Shown here: positions 1-6,747 of the stretch, one piece after another
Layout of the letters: each line of letters opens with the position of its first letter
Position numbering within the stretch: position 1 is the first letter of the stretch
DNA from: Anaerolineae bacterium
GTDB lineage: Bacteria; Chloroflexota; Anaerolineae; B4-G1; SLSP01
Length of the DNA: 8,419 nt
Reading direction: 5' to 3'
NCBI GenBank assembly: GCA_016927095.1
Contig: JAFGNI010000033.1
Coordinates: 1-8,419, forward strand
Notes under the pieces: generated by a model
Seen by the model: the letters and a program-made list of their open reading frames with translations, nothing else
What the model was told of the DNA's origin: nothing
The model's database searches: none
Made by a program: the position numbers and the translations under genes

Positions 1-98
1 GGTATCACCAGCACGCGACCCGATATGGGGAGCAGCCAATAGCCCAGCAGAATGGCGCCGATGGGAATCAGCCACCGGAACGCGCGACGGCGATTCAT
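1..98 (-). CDS. N-terminal fragment of an exported or membrane-anchored protein
   Basis: An ATG at 98 on the minus strand opens a frame that runs without a stop to the window edge (32 full codons). The readable start is MNRRRAFRWLIPIGAI followed by LLGYWLLP, then SGRVLVI. This is a basic n-region followed by a hydrophobic stretch of about 14 residues (roughly 9-24), typical of a signal peptide or N-terminal membrane anchor. The start lies 17 nt after the stop of the histidine kinase gene on the same strand, so it is probably co-transcribed. Ribosome-binding signals are weak (ACAGG about 6 nt upstream). Too little is visible to name a family. A binding protein or cell-envelope enzyme linked to the kinase is possible but is only a guess. 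Confidence 0.6.
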   Translation of the reverse strand, partial: MNRRRAFRWLIPIGAILLGYWLLPISGRVLVI

Positions 99-115
99 GA
101 ACGGCCTGTTTCCGG

Positions 116-1258
116 TCAAAGGTCCTCGTCCTCCGCTGCAGTGGCTGTTGGTAGCGTGAAGCGGGCGCATGTACCGTGTCCCTGGGCAACGGGACTCACG
201 AGCTCCAGGACGCTGTCGTGGCGCCGCAGGATCTCCGACACGAGGGCAAGTCCCAGGCCACTGCCCTCCACCGCTTCCGGTAGGCCCGCCCGGTAGAAGC
301 GTTGTGCCACGTAGGGGAGATGCTCCGGGGGAATGCCCGGTCCGGTGTCGCAGATGGCGCACGCGACGCCGGCGTTTTCCGGTTGCAGGTCCACGGTGAC
401 AGTGCTGCCTTTGCCGGCGTATTTCAACGCGTTGTCCAGCAGATTGAGGACCACTTGGCGGAGGCGGTCATCATTCCCGAGCACCAAGGGTGGGGGAGCG
501 GGCACGAGGAGCTCCAGTGCGATGCCGCGCTCTCTGGCTTGGGGCATAAGCTGTGCCAGGACATCCTCTGCGAGCGCCATCAAGTTGACCGGTCGTCGTG
601 GCAGCGTCTCTGCCATCTCTAGTCGCCCCAGCTCCAGGATGTCGTTGACCAAGCGTGACATGCGCTGAGCCTCCCGTCTTGCGAGTTGCAGGGACTGCCC
701 CTGGACTTCGCTGCCGACGTCGTCCAGGCTCAGGATCTCCAAGTGTGTCAGCAGGGTCGCGATGGGGGTCCGAAGCTCGTGTCCGAGGTCACTGATCAGA
801 GACCGTGTTGTCCGCTGTGCGCGTTCCTCAGCGCTGACGTCCAGCAGGACCACAAGCTCACGGTCGCCGTGGGCGGTGACCCACCACCGGATGGTCCGCC
901 CTGAAGCAAAGGTAACATTGCGGTACCGACCGCCTGCCGGCGCATCACTGTGTGCCGCCGTTGTATCCGCTAGCAGGAGCTCCGCCCAATCGGCTGAGGG
1001 TAACTGCTCGAGGTCACCGGCGTCGAGGCGCAGCAAGCGTTGTCCGCTGGTGTTCGCGTAGATGATCGCGGATCCCTGGAGCACCAGTATGCCGAAGGGC
1101 GCTTGGTCGAGCAGCTGCAGCGCGTCGGGAAGCGTGCCGCGACGTCCCTGTTGTGCGGCTCCTCGCCACCGGGACACTCCCCATGCCATGCCTCCCAGGC
1201 CAAGGAGCGCGAGGAAGAGCGCGGCAAACAGCACCCACTGGAGATCCAGGACAACCAT
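116..1258 (-). CDS. Membrane-anchored PAS-domain sensor histidine kinase (PhoR/SenX3-like)
   Basis: This is a two-component sensor kinase that autophosphorylates a histidine and passes the phosphate to a response regulator. One membrane segment lies at residues 7-27, leaving almost nothing outside the cell. A PAS-like domain follows at about 45-140 (APFGILVL, IIYANTSGQRLL). The HisKA region (about 150-215) has the H-box SDLGHELRTP with phospho-acceptor H160. The ATPase domain (about 258-372) has the N-box around N276 (NLLDNALKYA), the G1 box DTGPG at 304-308, the F-box near F321 and the G2 box GSGLGLAL at 332-339. All catalytic motifs are intact, and 380 residues is normal for this architecture. 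The ATG at 1258 is chosen because AGGAGG and AAGGGA precede it. It sits 36 nt downstream of smc in the same direction. No response regulator lies beside it in the window, which is unusual because PhoR/SenX3-type kinases normally follow their regulator. The signal sensed is unknown; a cytoplasmic PAS ligand or membrane state is plausible. Confidence 0.93.
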   Translation of the reverse strand: MVVLDLQWVLFAALFLALLGLGGMAWGVSRWRGAAQQGRRGTLPDALQLLDQAPFGILVLQGSAIIYANTSGQRLLRLDAGDLEQLPSADWAELLLADTTAAHSDAPAGGRYRNVTFASGRTIRWWVTAHGDRELVVLLDVSAEERAQRTTRSLISDLGHELRTPIATLLTHLEILSLDDVGSEVQGQSLQLARREAQRMSRLVNDILELGRLEMAETLPRRPVNLMALAEDVLAQLMPQARERGIALELLVPAPPPLVLGNDDRLRQVVLNLLDNALKYAGKGSTVTVDLQPENAGVACAICDTGPGIPPEHLPYVAQRFYRAGLPEAVEGSGLGLALVSEILRRHDSVLELVSPVAQGHGTCARFTLPTATAAEDEDL

Positions 1259-1272
1259 CTGCGCTTCCCTTG

Positions 1273-1278
1273 CCTCCT
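1273..1278 (-). promoter_or_regulatory. Ribosome binding site of the histidine kinase gene
   Basis: The minus strand reads AGGAGG 14 nt before the ATG at 1258, with a second purine run AAGGGA about 8 nt before it. The first is the best Shine-Dalgarno match in the leftward cluster but is spaced long; the second is closer to ideal spacing. Together they support the ATG at 1258 and suggest the kinase is translated independently rather than by coupling to smc. Confidence 0.6.
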
Positions 1279-1294
1279 AACGCAAACGACGCTC

Positions 1295-4200
1295 TCAGAT
1301 CACTTCCGACGCTGGCAGGTCCTCAAGGTCAAGTGAGAGCACGTCCGAGACGCCGTCATCCCCCATGGATACCCCGTAGATGGTGTCTGCGACCTCAACG
1401 GTGCCACGGTTGTGGGTGATGATGACAAACTGCGTGTCGCGTGCCAGCTTCTGGAGCATGCGCCGGAATCTGCCGACGTTGGCCTCATCCAACATCGCAT
1501 CGACCTCATCCAGGACGCAGAAGGGCGTGGGGCTGATGCGCATCACGGCGAAGATGAGGGCGACGGCGGTCAGACATCGCTCTCCACCGGAGAGCATATC
1601 AAGGCCGTCCGTCCGCTTCCCGGGAGGCCGAGCCGTGATCTCAACGCCGGTGCGCTCTCCCGCCTCTTCCACTAACTGCAGCCTGGCTTGGCCCCCGCTG
1701 AATAGCAACTCGAACACCCGGGAGAACTCCGTTGCGATGGATCGGAACGTCGTGCTGAACATCGTGTCCATCATCTCATCCAACTCTTTGATGATCTCCC
1801 TCAGGTGCGCAGAGGCTTTCTCCAGGTCCTCCATCTGCTCGCGCAGAAATGCGTGCCGCTCTGCCAGTTCGACGTACTCATCCTTGGCAGCCGCGTTGAC
1901 CGGCTCCAGGCGCCGGATCTGCGTCCGTAGGTCCCGGATCTGTGACTCCAATCCCTGCGGCATCGCCGACACTGTCGGCAGTGGACTGACGATGTTATCG
2001 AGCGGAAGCGGTTGCTGCGTGGATATGGACTCAGGGAGATTGCTGATGACGATATCCAGGGCCTCCTCGATCTCACGCCGCAGGCTCTGGAGCTGATCCT
2101 CGCGGCGGCCCGCATCCACCTCAGCTTGGTTGAGGCGTTGCTCGGCCTCGCGCAGCGTGTGCCGCGTAACCTGATCCTGGCTCTCCAGCTTGTTGAGTTC
2201 GGCCTCCAGCTCCGCAAGCCGTTCCTCAAGAGGGGGAATCCTTGCCGCCAGAGCATCGGCTTCACTACGTGCCGTCGTATAGTCACCCGTTAGCTTAGCC
2301 AGGTCGCCGTCCAGCGCACTCAGCTCGCTCTGGAGTGAATGGACGCGCTGTTCCTGATCCTCGATCTGCAGGCTGAGGCGCGCGATCTCACGCTCTCGGC
2401 TACTTAGCAGCACACTGCGGCTTTCGCGTTCCTGCGCGAGCACTGCGACGTGTGTCCGCCGCTCCGCAACCACCTTCGCCAGGTCAGCATCCGCCAACTC
2501 GTTGACCTTCGCTGCCAGTTCCTGCTCCCGTTCGGTCAACTGCGCGAGCGCGCTCTGTGTCTCCGCTTCAGCGGTAGCCAGGCGATCCTGCGCCGTTTGG
2601 GTTCTCTCACGGTCCTCTTGGGCGTCACGCAGCCTGGTCTCCTGCCACTGCGTCTGCTGAAGTATGCGCTCAAGGTCGCGGGTCGCCTGCTCCAACTCAC
2701 GATCCCGCGTCCGGACCGCCTCGGCTGCGCCGCGCACACGCTGCTCCAAGTTCTGTAGTTTCTCGCCCCATTTCGCGATGGCCGCATCCGCATCCTTGAG
2801 CTCTGCGCGCGTCGCTTGGACCTGCTGGCGCGCTTCGTGCACCTGTTGGCGGAGCTCGCGACGTTCTCGCTCCCTTGACAGGAGGCCTGGACCGTTGCTG
2901 TCACGGCTGTTGCCCCCCGTCACACTCCCTCCGGAGCGCACAATCTCACCCTCGAGGGTGACGATACGGAATCCTCCCTGGAGTTTGTGATGCAGTTGCC
3001 GCGCGGCATAGAGGCTCTGGGCGACCGCGGTTCTTCCCAGCAACAGCAGCGCAGCGGGGCGGTAGGTTGCATCGTGCTGTATCAGTTCGGACGCAACGCC
3101 GATGACACCCGGCAGCAGGGGGAGGTCGAGAGGTTCCGGCGGCCTCAGGGTGTCCAGTGGGAGGAAGGTCGCGCGTCCTGCACGGTTATGCTTCAGGTAA
3201 TCGATGGCGGCCTCGGCATCTTGCCAACTCCCAGCGACCACATCCTGCAGTTGGGACCCCAGGGCGGCTTCAATGGCTCGCTCCAGCTCCACCGGCACCT
3301 GGATCAGGCTTGATATGGTGCCAGGCAGTCCATGTAGCTCCCCCTGTTCAGCAGCTTGTAGCACGGCACGCACACCGGCATAGAGCCCGGCACCTTCAGC
3401 GTGCAGGCGATCCAGCGCTTCGAGCCGGGCGGTGATGCGCTGAAGCTCGGCTTGGCGCCGCGCCAGGGCCTCCTGGATTTGCTCCCGGCTCCGGCGTTTT
3501 GCTTCCCAGGCTGTTTCAGCCTCCTTGCGTTCGGCTTGGACGCCATCACGCGCTGCCTGTGCCTCATCCAGATCGCGTCTTGCCAGCTCTACGACGTGCT
3601 GCTGGGCGCGGCGTCGCTCAGTGCCGCTTGCCACAGCCGCCTGTAGCTCGACGATCCGCGCCTCGAGCTCCTTCGAATGCTCGCCAGCACGCTCCAGCCG
3701 GCTCTGTTGGTCCGCCAGCCGGTGCCGCGCCTCCAGCGCTCGGGCCTGGACCTCTGCCTGTTGCTCCAGTGCTGCGGTACGTTGCTGCATCACCTCGCTC
3801 TGGGCGCTCTCGGCCTGGGCCAGCTTCGCCTCTGCCTCCTGGAGCTCTTCGTCGGCCCGACCCAGGCTCAGCTGGAGCAGATCGATGTCCTCTGCTTCTG
3901 AGGTCAGTGCAGACCGCAGCGGCACGAGGTTGCTCTCGCTCTCCTCCAACCGTTCCTGTAGCTGGCGCTTGCGTTCCCTAGCCACGGCAAGCTCTCGCTG
4001 GCGCTGACCGGCCTCGTCGTGCAGCGTGCTGCTTTCGCGGTGTAGTCGCGCAAGCTCGTCACGGTGTTGGCTGATCAGCCTTCGCTGTTCTCCCACACGC
4101 TCGCCAAGTTTGTCGCTGCGTTCAAGTAGCGCTAAGGCCTTGTCCTCACGATAGACCACCCGTTGACGCGCTTCCTCGAGGTTCGACAGCGCCTTGCCCC

Positions 4201-4903
4201 AACGGTACCCAAACCAGATGCGGAGCGTCTCATTCAGTTCCTGCCTGAGGCGAGCATGCTCATCTGCCTTCTCCACTTGGCGCTGTAGACGGCGGAGCCG
4301 GGGCTCGATCTCACCAACAATGTCGTAGACGCGCTGCAGGTTACCTTTCGTCTCGTCCAGCCGTCCCACAGCATCCTCGCGTCGGGTCCGGTAGGGTGTG
4401 ATGCCTGCAGCCTGCTCAAAGAGGGCCAGCCGTTCCCTTGGGCGCAGTGACAGGATCTGGTCGACCAGGCCTTGGCCAATGACCAGATAGGCATCGCGCC
4501 CCAGGCCAGCCCGGTCGAGGAGATCCCTGAGGTCCATCAGCCGCACTTTGTTGCCGTTGAGAAGGTAGTCGCTGGTGCCGTCCCGGTAGGTGCGGCGCTC
4601 AACGGTGACTTCAGCGAAGTCTACCGGCACCCATCGCTCGCTGTTGTCGAAGGTGATGGCAGCCCTTGCCATGCCCGACCGTGACCGGGAGGTGCTGCCA
4701 GCAAAGATCATGTCCTCGCCGGTGCGACCGCGGATGGAGGTGAGGCGCTGCTCACCGAGGACCCATCGTATGGCATCGGCGATGTTGCTCTTCCCGCTGC
4801 CGTTCGGGCCCACAATGGCGGTCACGCCAGTTGGATAGAGGAAGATCGCGGGGTCCGCAAAGGACTTGAACCCCTGAAGTTCGAGCTGTTTTAGTCTCGG
4901 CAT
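1295..4903 (-). CDS. smc: Chromosome segregation/condensation ATPase SMC
   Basis: SMC is the DNA-entrapping ATPase that, as a dimer with the ScpA and ScpB partners, compacts and helps separate chromosomes. At 1202 residues it is full length for bacterial SMC. The N-terminal head carries Walker A GPNGSGKS (32-39, K38), the adjacent RWVLGEQ (46-52), the SIRGRTGEDMIFAGS loop and the IGQGLVDQIL / FEQAAGI region. A long heptad-rich coiled coil rich in E, R, Q and L runs from about 170 to 515. The hinge spans about 518-665 and ends in the SGGSVTGG motif. The returning coiled coil reaches about 1030. The C-terminal head has the LEPVN and FELLFSGG elements, the ABC signature LSGGER (1104-1109), Walker B PFCVLDE (D1132, E1133) and the switch histidine in ITHNRGT (H1164). 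The signature reads LSGGERCLTA, with Cys where Ala or Ser is common. The ATG at 4903 gives the expected MPRLKQLELQGFKSF start. It lies 11 nt after the upstream 222-residue gene, with only a close GAGG before it, so translational coupling is likely. scpA and scpB are not in the window. Confidence 0.98.
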   Translation of the reverse strand: MPRLKQLELQGFKSFADPAIFLYPTGVTAIVGPNGSGKSNIADAIRWVLGEQRLTSIRGRTGEDMIFAGSTSRSRSGMARAAITFDNSERWVPVDFAEVTVERRTYRDGTSDYLLNGNKVRLMDLRDLLDRAGLGRDAYLVIGQGLVDQILSLRPRERLALFEQAAGITPYRTRREDAVGRLDETKGNLQRVYDIVGEIEPRLRRLQRQVEKADEHARLRQELNETLRIWFGYRWGKALSNLEEARQRVVYREDKALALLERSDKLGERVGEQRRLISQHRDELARLHRESSTLHDEAGQRQRELAVARERKRQLQERLEESESNLVPLRSALTSEAEDIDLLQLSLGRADEELQEAEAKLAQAESAQSEVMQQRTAALEQQAEVQARALEARHRLADQQSRLERAGEHSKELEARIVELQAAVASGTERRRAQQHVVELARRDLDEAQAARDGVQAERKEAETAWEAKRRSREQIQEALARRQAELQRITARLEALDRLHAEGAGLYAGVRAVLQAAEQGELHGLPGTISSLIQVPVELERAIEAALGSQLQDVVAGSWQDAEAAIDYLKHNRAGRATFLPLDTLRPPEPLDLPLLPGVIGVASELIQHDATYRPAALLLLGRTAVAQSLYAARQLHHKLQGGFRIVTLEGEIVRSGGSVTGGNSRDSNGPGLLSRERERRELRQQVHEARQQVQATRAELKDADAAIAKWGEKLQNLEQRVRGAAEAVRTRDRELEQATRDLERILQQTQWQETRLRDAQEDRERTQTAQDRLATAEAETQSALAQLTEREQELAAKVNELADADLAKVVAERRTHVAVLAQERESRSVLLSSREREIARLSLQIEDQEQRVHSLQSELSALDGDLAKLTGDYTTARSEADALAARIPPLEERLAELEAELNKLESQDQVTRHTLREAEQRLNQAEVDAGRREDQLQSLRREIEEALDIVISNLPESISTQQPLPLDNIVSPLPTVSAMPQGLESQIRDLRTQIRRLEPVNAAAKDEYVELAERHAFLREQMEDLEKASAHLREIIKELDEMMDTMFSTTFRSIATEFSRVFELLFSGGQARLQLVEEAGERTGVEITARPPGKRTDGLDMLSGGERCLTAVALIFAVMRISPTPFCVLDEVDAMLDEANVGRFRRMLQKLARDTQFVIITHNRGTVEVADTIYGVSMGDDGVSDVLSLDLEDLPASEVI

Positions 4904-4914
4904 GGCCTCAGATG

Positions 4915-5583
4915 CTAATCAAAGAAGATGCTGCCGCATTCCTGCTGGATAGCCCGTAAGCCTCTGACGGCCAGGACAGGACGGAGCTGGGCTCTCTCGG
5001 GCAGTGGCCAGCCGTTCTGCGTGAGGGTAGCCCAAGGCTGTGCTTGCAGTGCCGGTAGATTCCAGGACTCGGGTGTCAGAAACTCGGTCAGTCCCTCTCG
5101 GGCTATCCGAAGGATGCTGACGCTAGCGTTGCCGATATGGCCCCCCGTCAGCGGCAATAGGTAGACGGCCTGGACTAGGGCGTCGGGCACGTCAGCGCCG
5201 CCGAGCCGCGGGGCCGTCATCAGCAGAAAATAGGGGGTATGCGCCGTTACCTCTCGGAGGACGTGAACCTGACCATTCTCCTCCAGCACGTAGCTATGAC
5301 CAGGCGCGAAGAGGCTGGTATGGCACCGCCACTGTTTGCGCAGGTGGCGCACGACGGCCTCGTGCGGCCGGGACTTGCTGTCGGGCCGGACTTTGGGTGT
5401 GCCAACACCTATGGATACATCTCCAGCCGGTGTGCGCCCCCAGAAGCGAGACTCACCCAGCTCGAAGTAGAAGCTGTGGTCGTCGTAGACAAAGCCGGTC
5501 AGGTTGATTAGCCTCAGTGTGCGCTCTTTTAGGGCTGAGTTCCCATGCTCGGCAAGGTCCGGATAGACTTCGAAAAGGTCCAA
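4915..5583 (-). CDS. Conserved-looking protein of unknown function, first gene of the smc operon
   Basis: I do not recognise this 222-residue protein. It is soluble by eye, with no signal peptide or membrane segment. It has a central block (about 55-145) of alternating hydrophobic strands and one amphipathic helix. The helix at 75-85 reads EAVVRHLRKQW, which resembles the helix of the Nudix box (QAVVRELQEE in MutT as I recall it), but H, K and Q replace the metal-binding glutamates, so any Nudix relationship would be to a non-catalytic form. This is speculative. The start codon is TTG at 5583, the only start available before the in-frame TGA nine codons upstream; an AG-rich GAAAGAGAG ends 8 nt before it. 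It ends TAG 11 nt ahead of smc and is served by the extended -10 promoter at 5705-5732, so it is almost certainly co-transcribed with smc. Codon use looks like that of its neighbours. Function could relate to nucleotide metabolism or to the operon itself; neither is shown. Confidence 0.8.
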   Translation of the reverse strand: MDLFEVYPDLAEHGNSALKERTLRLINLTGFVYDDHSFYFELGESRFWGRTPAGDVSIGVGTPKVRPDSKSRPHEAVVRHLRKQWRCHTSLFAPGHSYVLEENGQVHVLREVTAHTPYFLLMTAPRLGGADVPDALVQAVYLLPLTGGHIGNASVSILRIAREGLTEFLTPESWNLPALQAQPWATLTQNGWPLPERAQLRPVLAVRGLRAIQQECGSIFFD

Positions 5584-5698
5584 GGGCCAGGCTCTCTTTC
5601 TCGGATCGTATCACATTGTGTATGTCTTCGCTGCGACCAGCGCCGGGGACCGTGAACGGCAAGTTGGGCTCCGATCCGCACCGCTGTCTGACGCAACA
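5584..5698 (-). other. Untranslated leader of the 222-residue protein/smc operon, about 115 nt
   Basis: If transcription starts about 7 nt after the TATAAT box, some 115 nt precede the TTG start. The leader contains an exact 7-bp inverted repeat, CGATCCG at plus positions 5672-5678 and CGGATCG at 5602-5608. It encloses 63 nt with a smaller CGCT/AGCG hairpin. I recognise no known riboswitch or T-box. No convincing small gene lies here. Confidence 0.35.
5592..5596 (-). promoter_or_regulatory. Probable ribosome binding site deciding a TTG start
   Basis: GAGAG, inside a longer purine run GAAAGAGAG, lies 8 nt upstream of the TTG at 5583 on the minus strand. It is a weak Shine-Dalgarno, but its spacing is right. 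No ATG or GTG is available in frame between the upstream stop and the TTG. Confidence 0.45.
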
Positions 5699-5704
5699 TC
5701 TGGG

Positions 5705-5732
5705 ATTATACCATCTGCGCCTCGCGAACCAA
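5705..5732 (-). promoter_or_regulatory. Extended -10 promoter for the leftward 222-residue protein/smc operon
   Basis: On the minus strand a perfect TATAAT (plus positions 5705-5710) is preceded directly by TGG, giving the extended -10 form TGnTATAAT. A poor -35, TTGGTT (5727-5732), lies 16 nt upstream of it; extended -10 promoters tolerate a weak -35. The predicted start of transcription is near 5698. This is the best housekeeping sigma match in the window and lies in the only sizeable intergenic gap. Confidence 0.7.
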
Positions 5733-5741
5733 GGTCCCGTA

Positions 5742-5770
5742 TTGCCATCTGCCGCGCTTGCTGCTAGAGT
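5742..5770 (+). promoter_or_regulatory. Housekeeping promoter for the radical SAM gene
   Basis: TTGCCA (5742-5747, five of six matches to the -35 consensus) and TAGAGT (5765-5770, four of six to the -10) are separated by exactly 17 nt. A TGC just before the -10 gives an extended -10 motif. Predicted transcription start is near 5777, leaving a leader of about 35 nt before the ATG at 5813. Its -35 lies 9 bp from the -35 of the leftward promoter, so the two are back to back. Confidence 0.65.
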
Positions 5771-5794
5771 CCATGATGAGCGTCTGATGTGGTT

Positions 5795-5803
5795 GGGAGG
5801 GAG
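5795..5803 (+). promoter_or_regulatory. Ribosome binding site of the radical SAM gene, fixing the ATG start
   Basis: GGGAGGGAG ends 9 nt before the ATG at 5813. The frame could be opened earlier at the GTG at 5789, but then this purine run would lie inside the coding region. The ATG at 5813 is therefore preferred. Confidence 0.7.
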
Positions 5804-5812
5804 CGCGGCTTG

Positions 5813-6733
5813 ATGGATCAGGAGCGAAGCAGCAGGGCACCTTCGGGCGGCGACGCGGCGAGGCGTCTGGCGGCGGCCACGGCCGCGCTACACGACTGCC
5901 ATCTCTGCGGAAACGACTGCGGCATCGATCGTACGCAGCGGGCAGGGCCCTGCGGTATCGCAGACACGATCCACGTTGCCAGCTACGGCCCGCACCACGG
6001 AGAGGAGGATGTGCTGCGCGGTCGCCGCGGTTCGGGCACGATCTTCTTCACAGGCTGCAACTTGCACTGCGTCTACTGCCAGAACTACGACATCAGCCAG
6101 CAGTCCACGGGGTTCAGTGTGGATGCTGCCGGTTTGGCACGGATCATGCTGGCACTAGAGGCACGCTGCTGTCATAACATCAACCTCGTCTCACCCACGC
6201 ATGTCGCGTCGCTGCTCGTGCCCGCCTTGGTTCTGGCCAAGGAGGCCGGGCTAGCCATACCCATCGTCTACAACACGGGCGGCTACGATGCACCGCAAGC
6301 GCTCGCCTTGATGGATGGCCTCGTGGACATCTATATGCCTGATATGAAGTATGGGGATGCAGCGGTTGGACTCACGCTCTCAGCGGTTGCCGACTACCCT
6401 GAAGTGAACCAGGCTGCGGTGCGGGAGATGCACCGCCAGGTTGGCGATCTGCTGATCGATGACGCCGGCATTGCGCAACGCGGGCTGTTGGTCCGCCATC
6501 TGGTTCTACCCGGCGGCCTTGCCGGCACAGACCTCATCGTCCGGTTCCTCGCCCAAGAGATCAGTACTGACACGTACATCAATATCATGGCCCAGTACCG
6601 GCCCGCTTACCGCGCCCGTGCTTGTGCGACCTCGGATCTGCCTCTGGGCCGCCGGCCTACCTCGCTGGAAATCACTGAGGCATACAGTATGGCCCGTGCC
6701 GCGGGGCTTCACCGTTTCGATTCGCGCTTCTAG
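5813..6733 (+). CDS. Radical SAM protein of the PflX / COG1313 type (pyruvate formate-lyase activase-like)
   Basis: This is a 306-residue radical S-adenosylmethionine enzyme. A [4Fe-4S] cluster held by the CxxxCxxC motif (C82, C86, C89 in TGCNLHCVYCQNYDIS) cleaves SAM to start radical chemistry. Ahead of it is a second cysteine set, CHLCGNDCGIDR with a following GPCG (C29, C32, C36, C47), which is characteristic of the PflX/COG1313 group and could bind another metal or Fe-S centre. Later conserved-looking segments are NTGGYD (154-159), MPDMKY (175-180) and RHLVLPG (228-234). These fit the family of activase-like proteins whose substrate is not established, to my knowledge. It is alone on its strand, with its own promoter and ribosome binding site. 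No glycyl radical enzyme or other obvious partner lies nearby. Its stop lies 14 nt from the stop of the convergent alanine racemase gene. The family assignment is confident, the substrate unknown. Confidence 0.92.
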   Translation: MDQERSSRAPSGGDAARRLAAATAALHDCHLCGNDCGIDRTQRAGPCGIADTIHVASYGPHHGEEDVLRGRRGSGTIFFTGCNLHCVYCQNYDISQQSTGFSVDAAGLARIMLALEARCCHNINLVSPTHVASLLVPALVLAKEAGLAIPIVYNTGGYDAPQALALMDGLVDIYMPDMKYGDAAVGLTLSAVADYPEVNQAAVREMHRQVGDLLIDDAGIAQRGLLVRHLVLPGGLAGTDLIVRFLAQEISTDTYINIMAQYRPAYRARACATSDLPLGRRPTSLEITEAYSMARAAGLHRFDSRF

Positions 6734-6747
6734 GCTGATCGTGAGGA

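Noticed and set aside
1380..2096. A 238-codon open frame on the plus strand, antisense to smc
   Set aside because: It is rich in Ser and Arg with no recognisable motif and lies opposite the strongly conserved SMC head and coiled-coil coding sequence. It is a mirror frame of biased GC-rich codons.
3499..4007. Two overlapping 160-codon plus-strand frames opposite the SMC coiled coil
   Set aside because: Both have low-complexity composition (Arg, Ser, Pro, Ala), overlap each other and have no ribosome binding site or motif; they are products of the repetitive codon pattern of the coiled coil.
5612..5620. CACATTGTG, a 9-bp palindrome resembling a CRP-type half-site pair
   Set aside because: The symmetry does not extend outward, the arms are only 4 bp, and it lies well downstream of the predicted transcription start. 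Not enough to call an operator.
5453..5662. A 69-codon minus-strand frame overlapping the start of the 222-residue protein
   Set aside because: It overlaps the better-supported frame out of register and has no ribosome binding site or motif. The 222-codon frame is much longer and abuts smc.
5789..5812. GTG at 5789 as the radical SAM start
   Set aside because: The strong GGGAGGGAG at 5795-5803 would then lie inside the gene; it is correctly spaced for the ATG at 5813.
5517..5813. A 98-codon plus-strand frame that ends in a TGATG overlap with the radical SAM start, including an 8-codon version MWLGGSAA from 5786
   Set aside because: The long form is antisense to the 222-residue protein and starts upstream of the predicted promoter. 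The short form has no ribosome binding site and contains that of the next gene. The overlap is probably chance.
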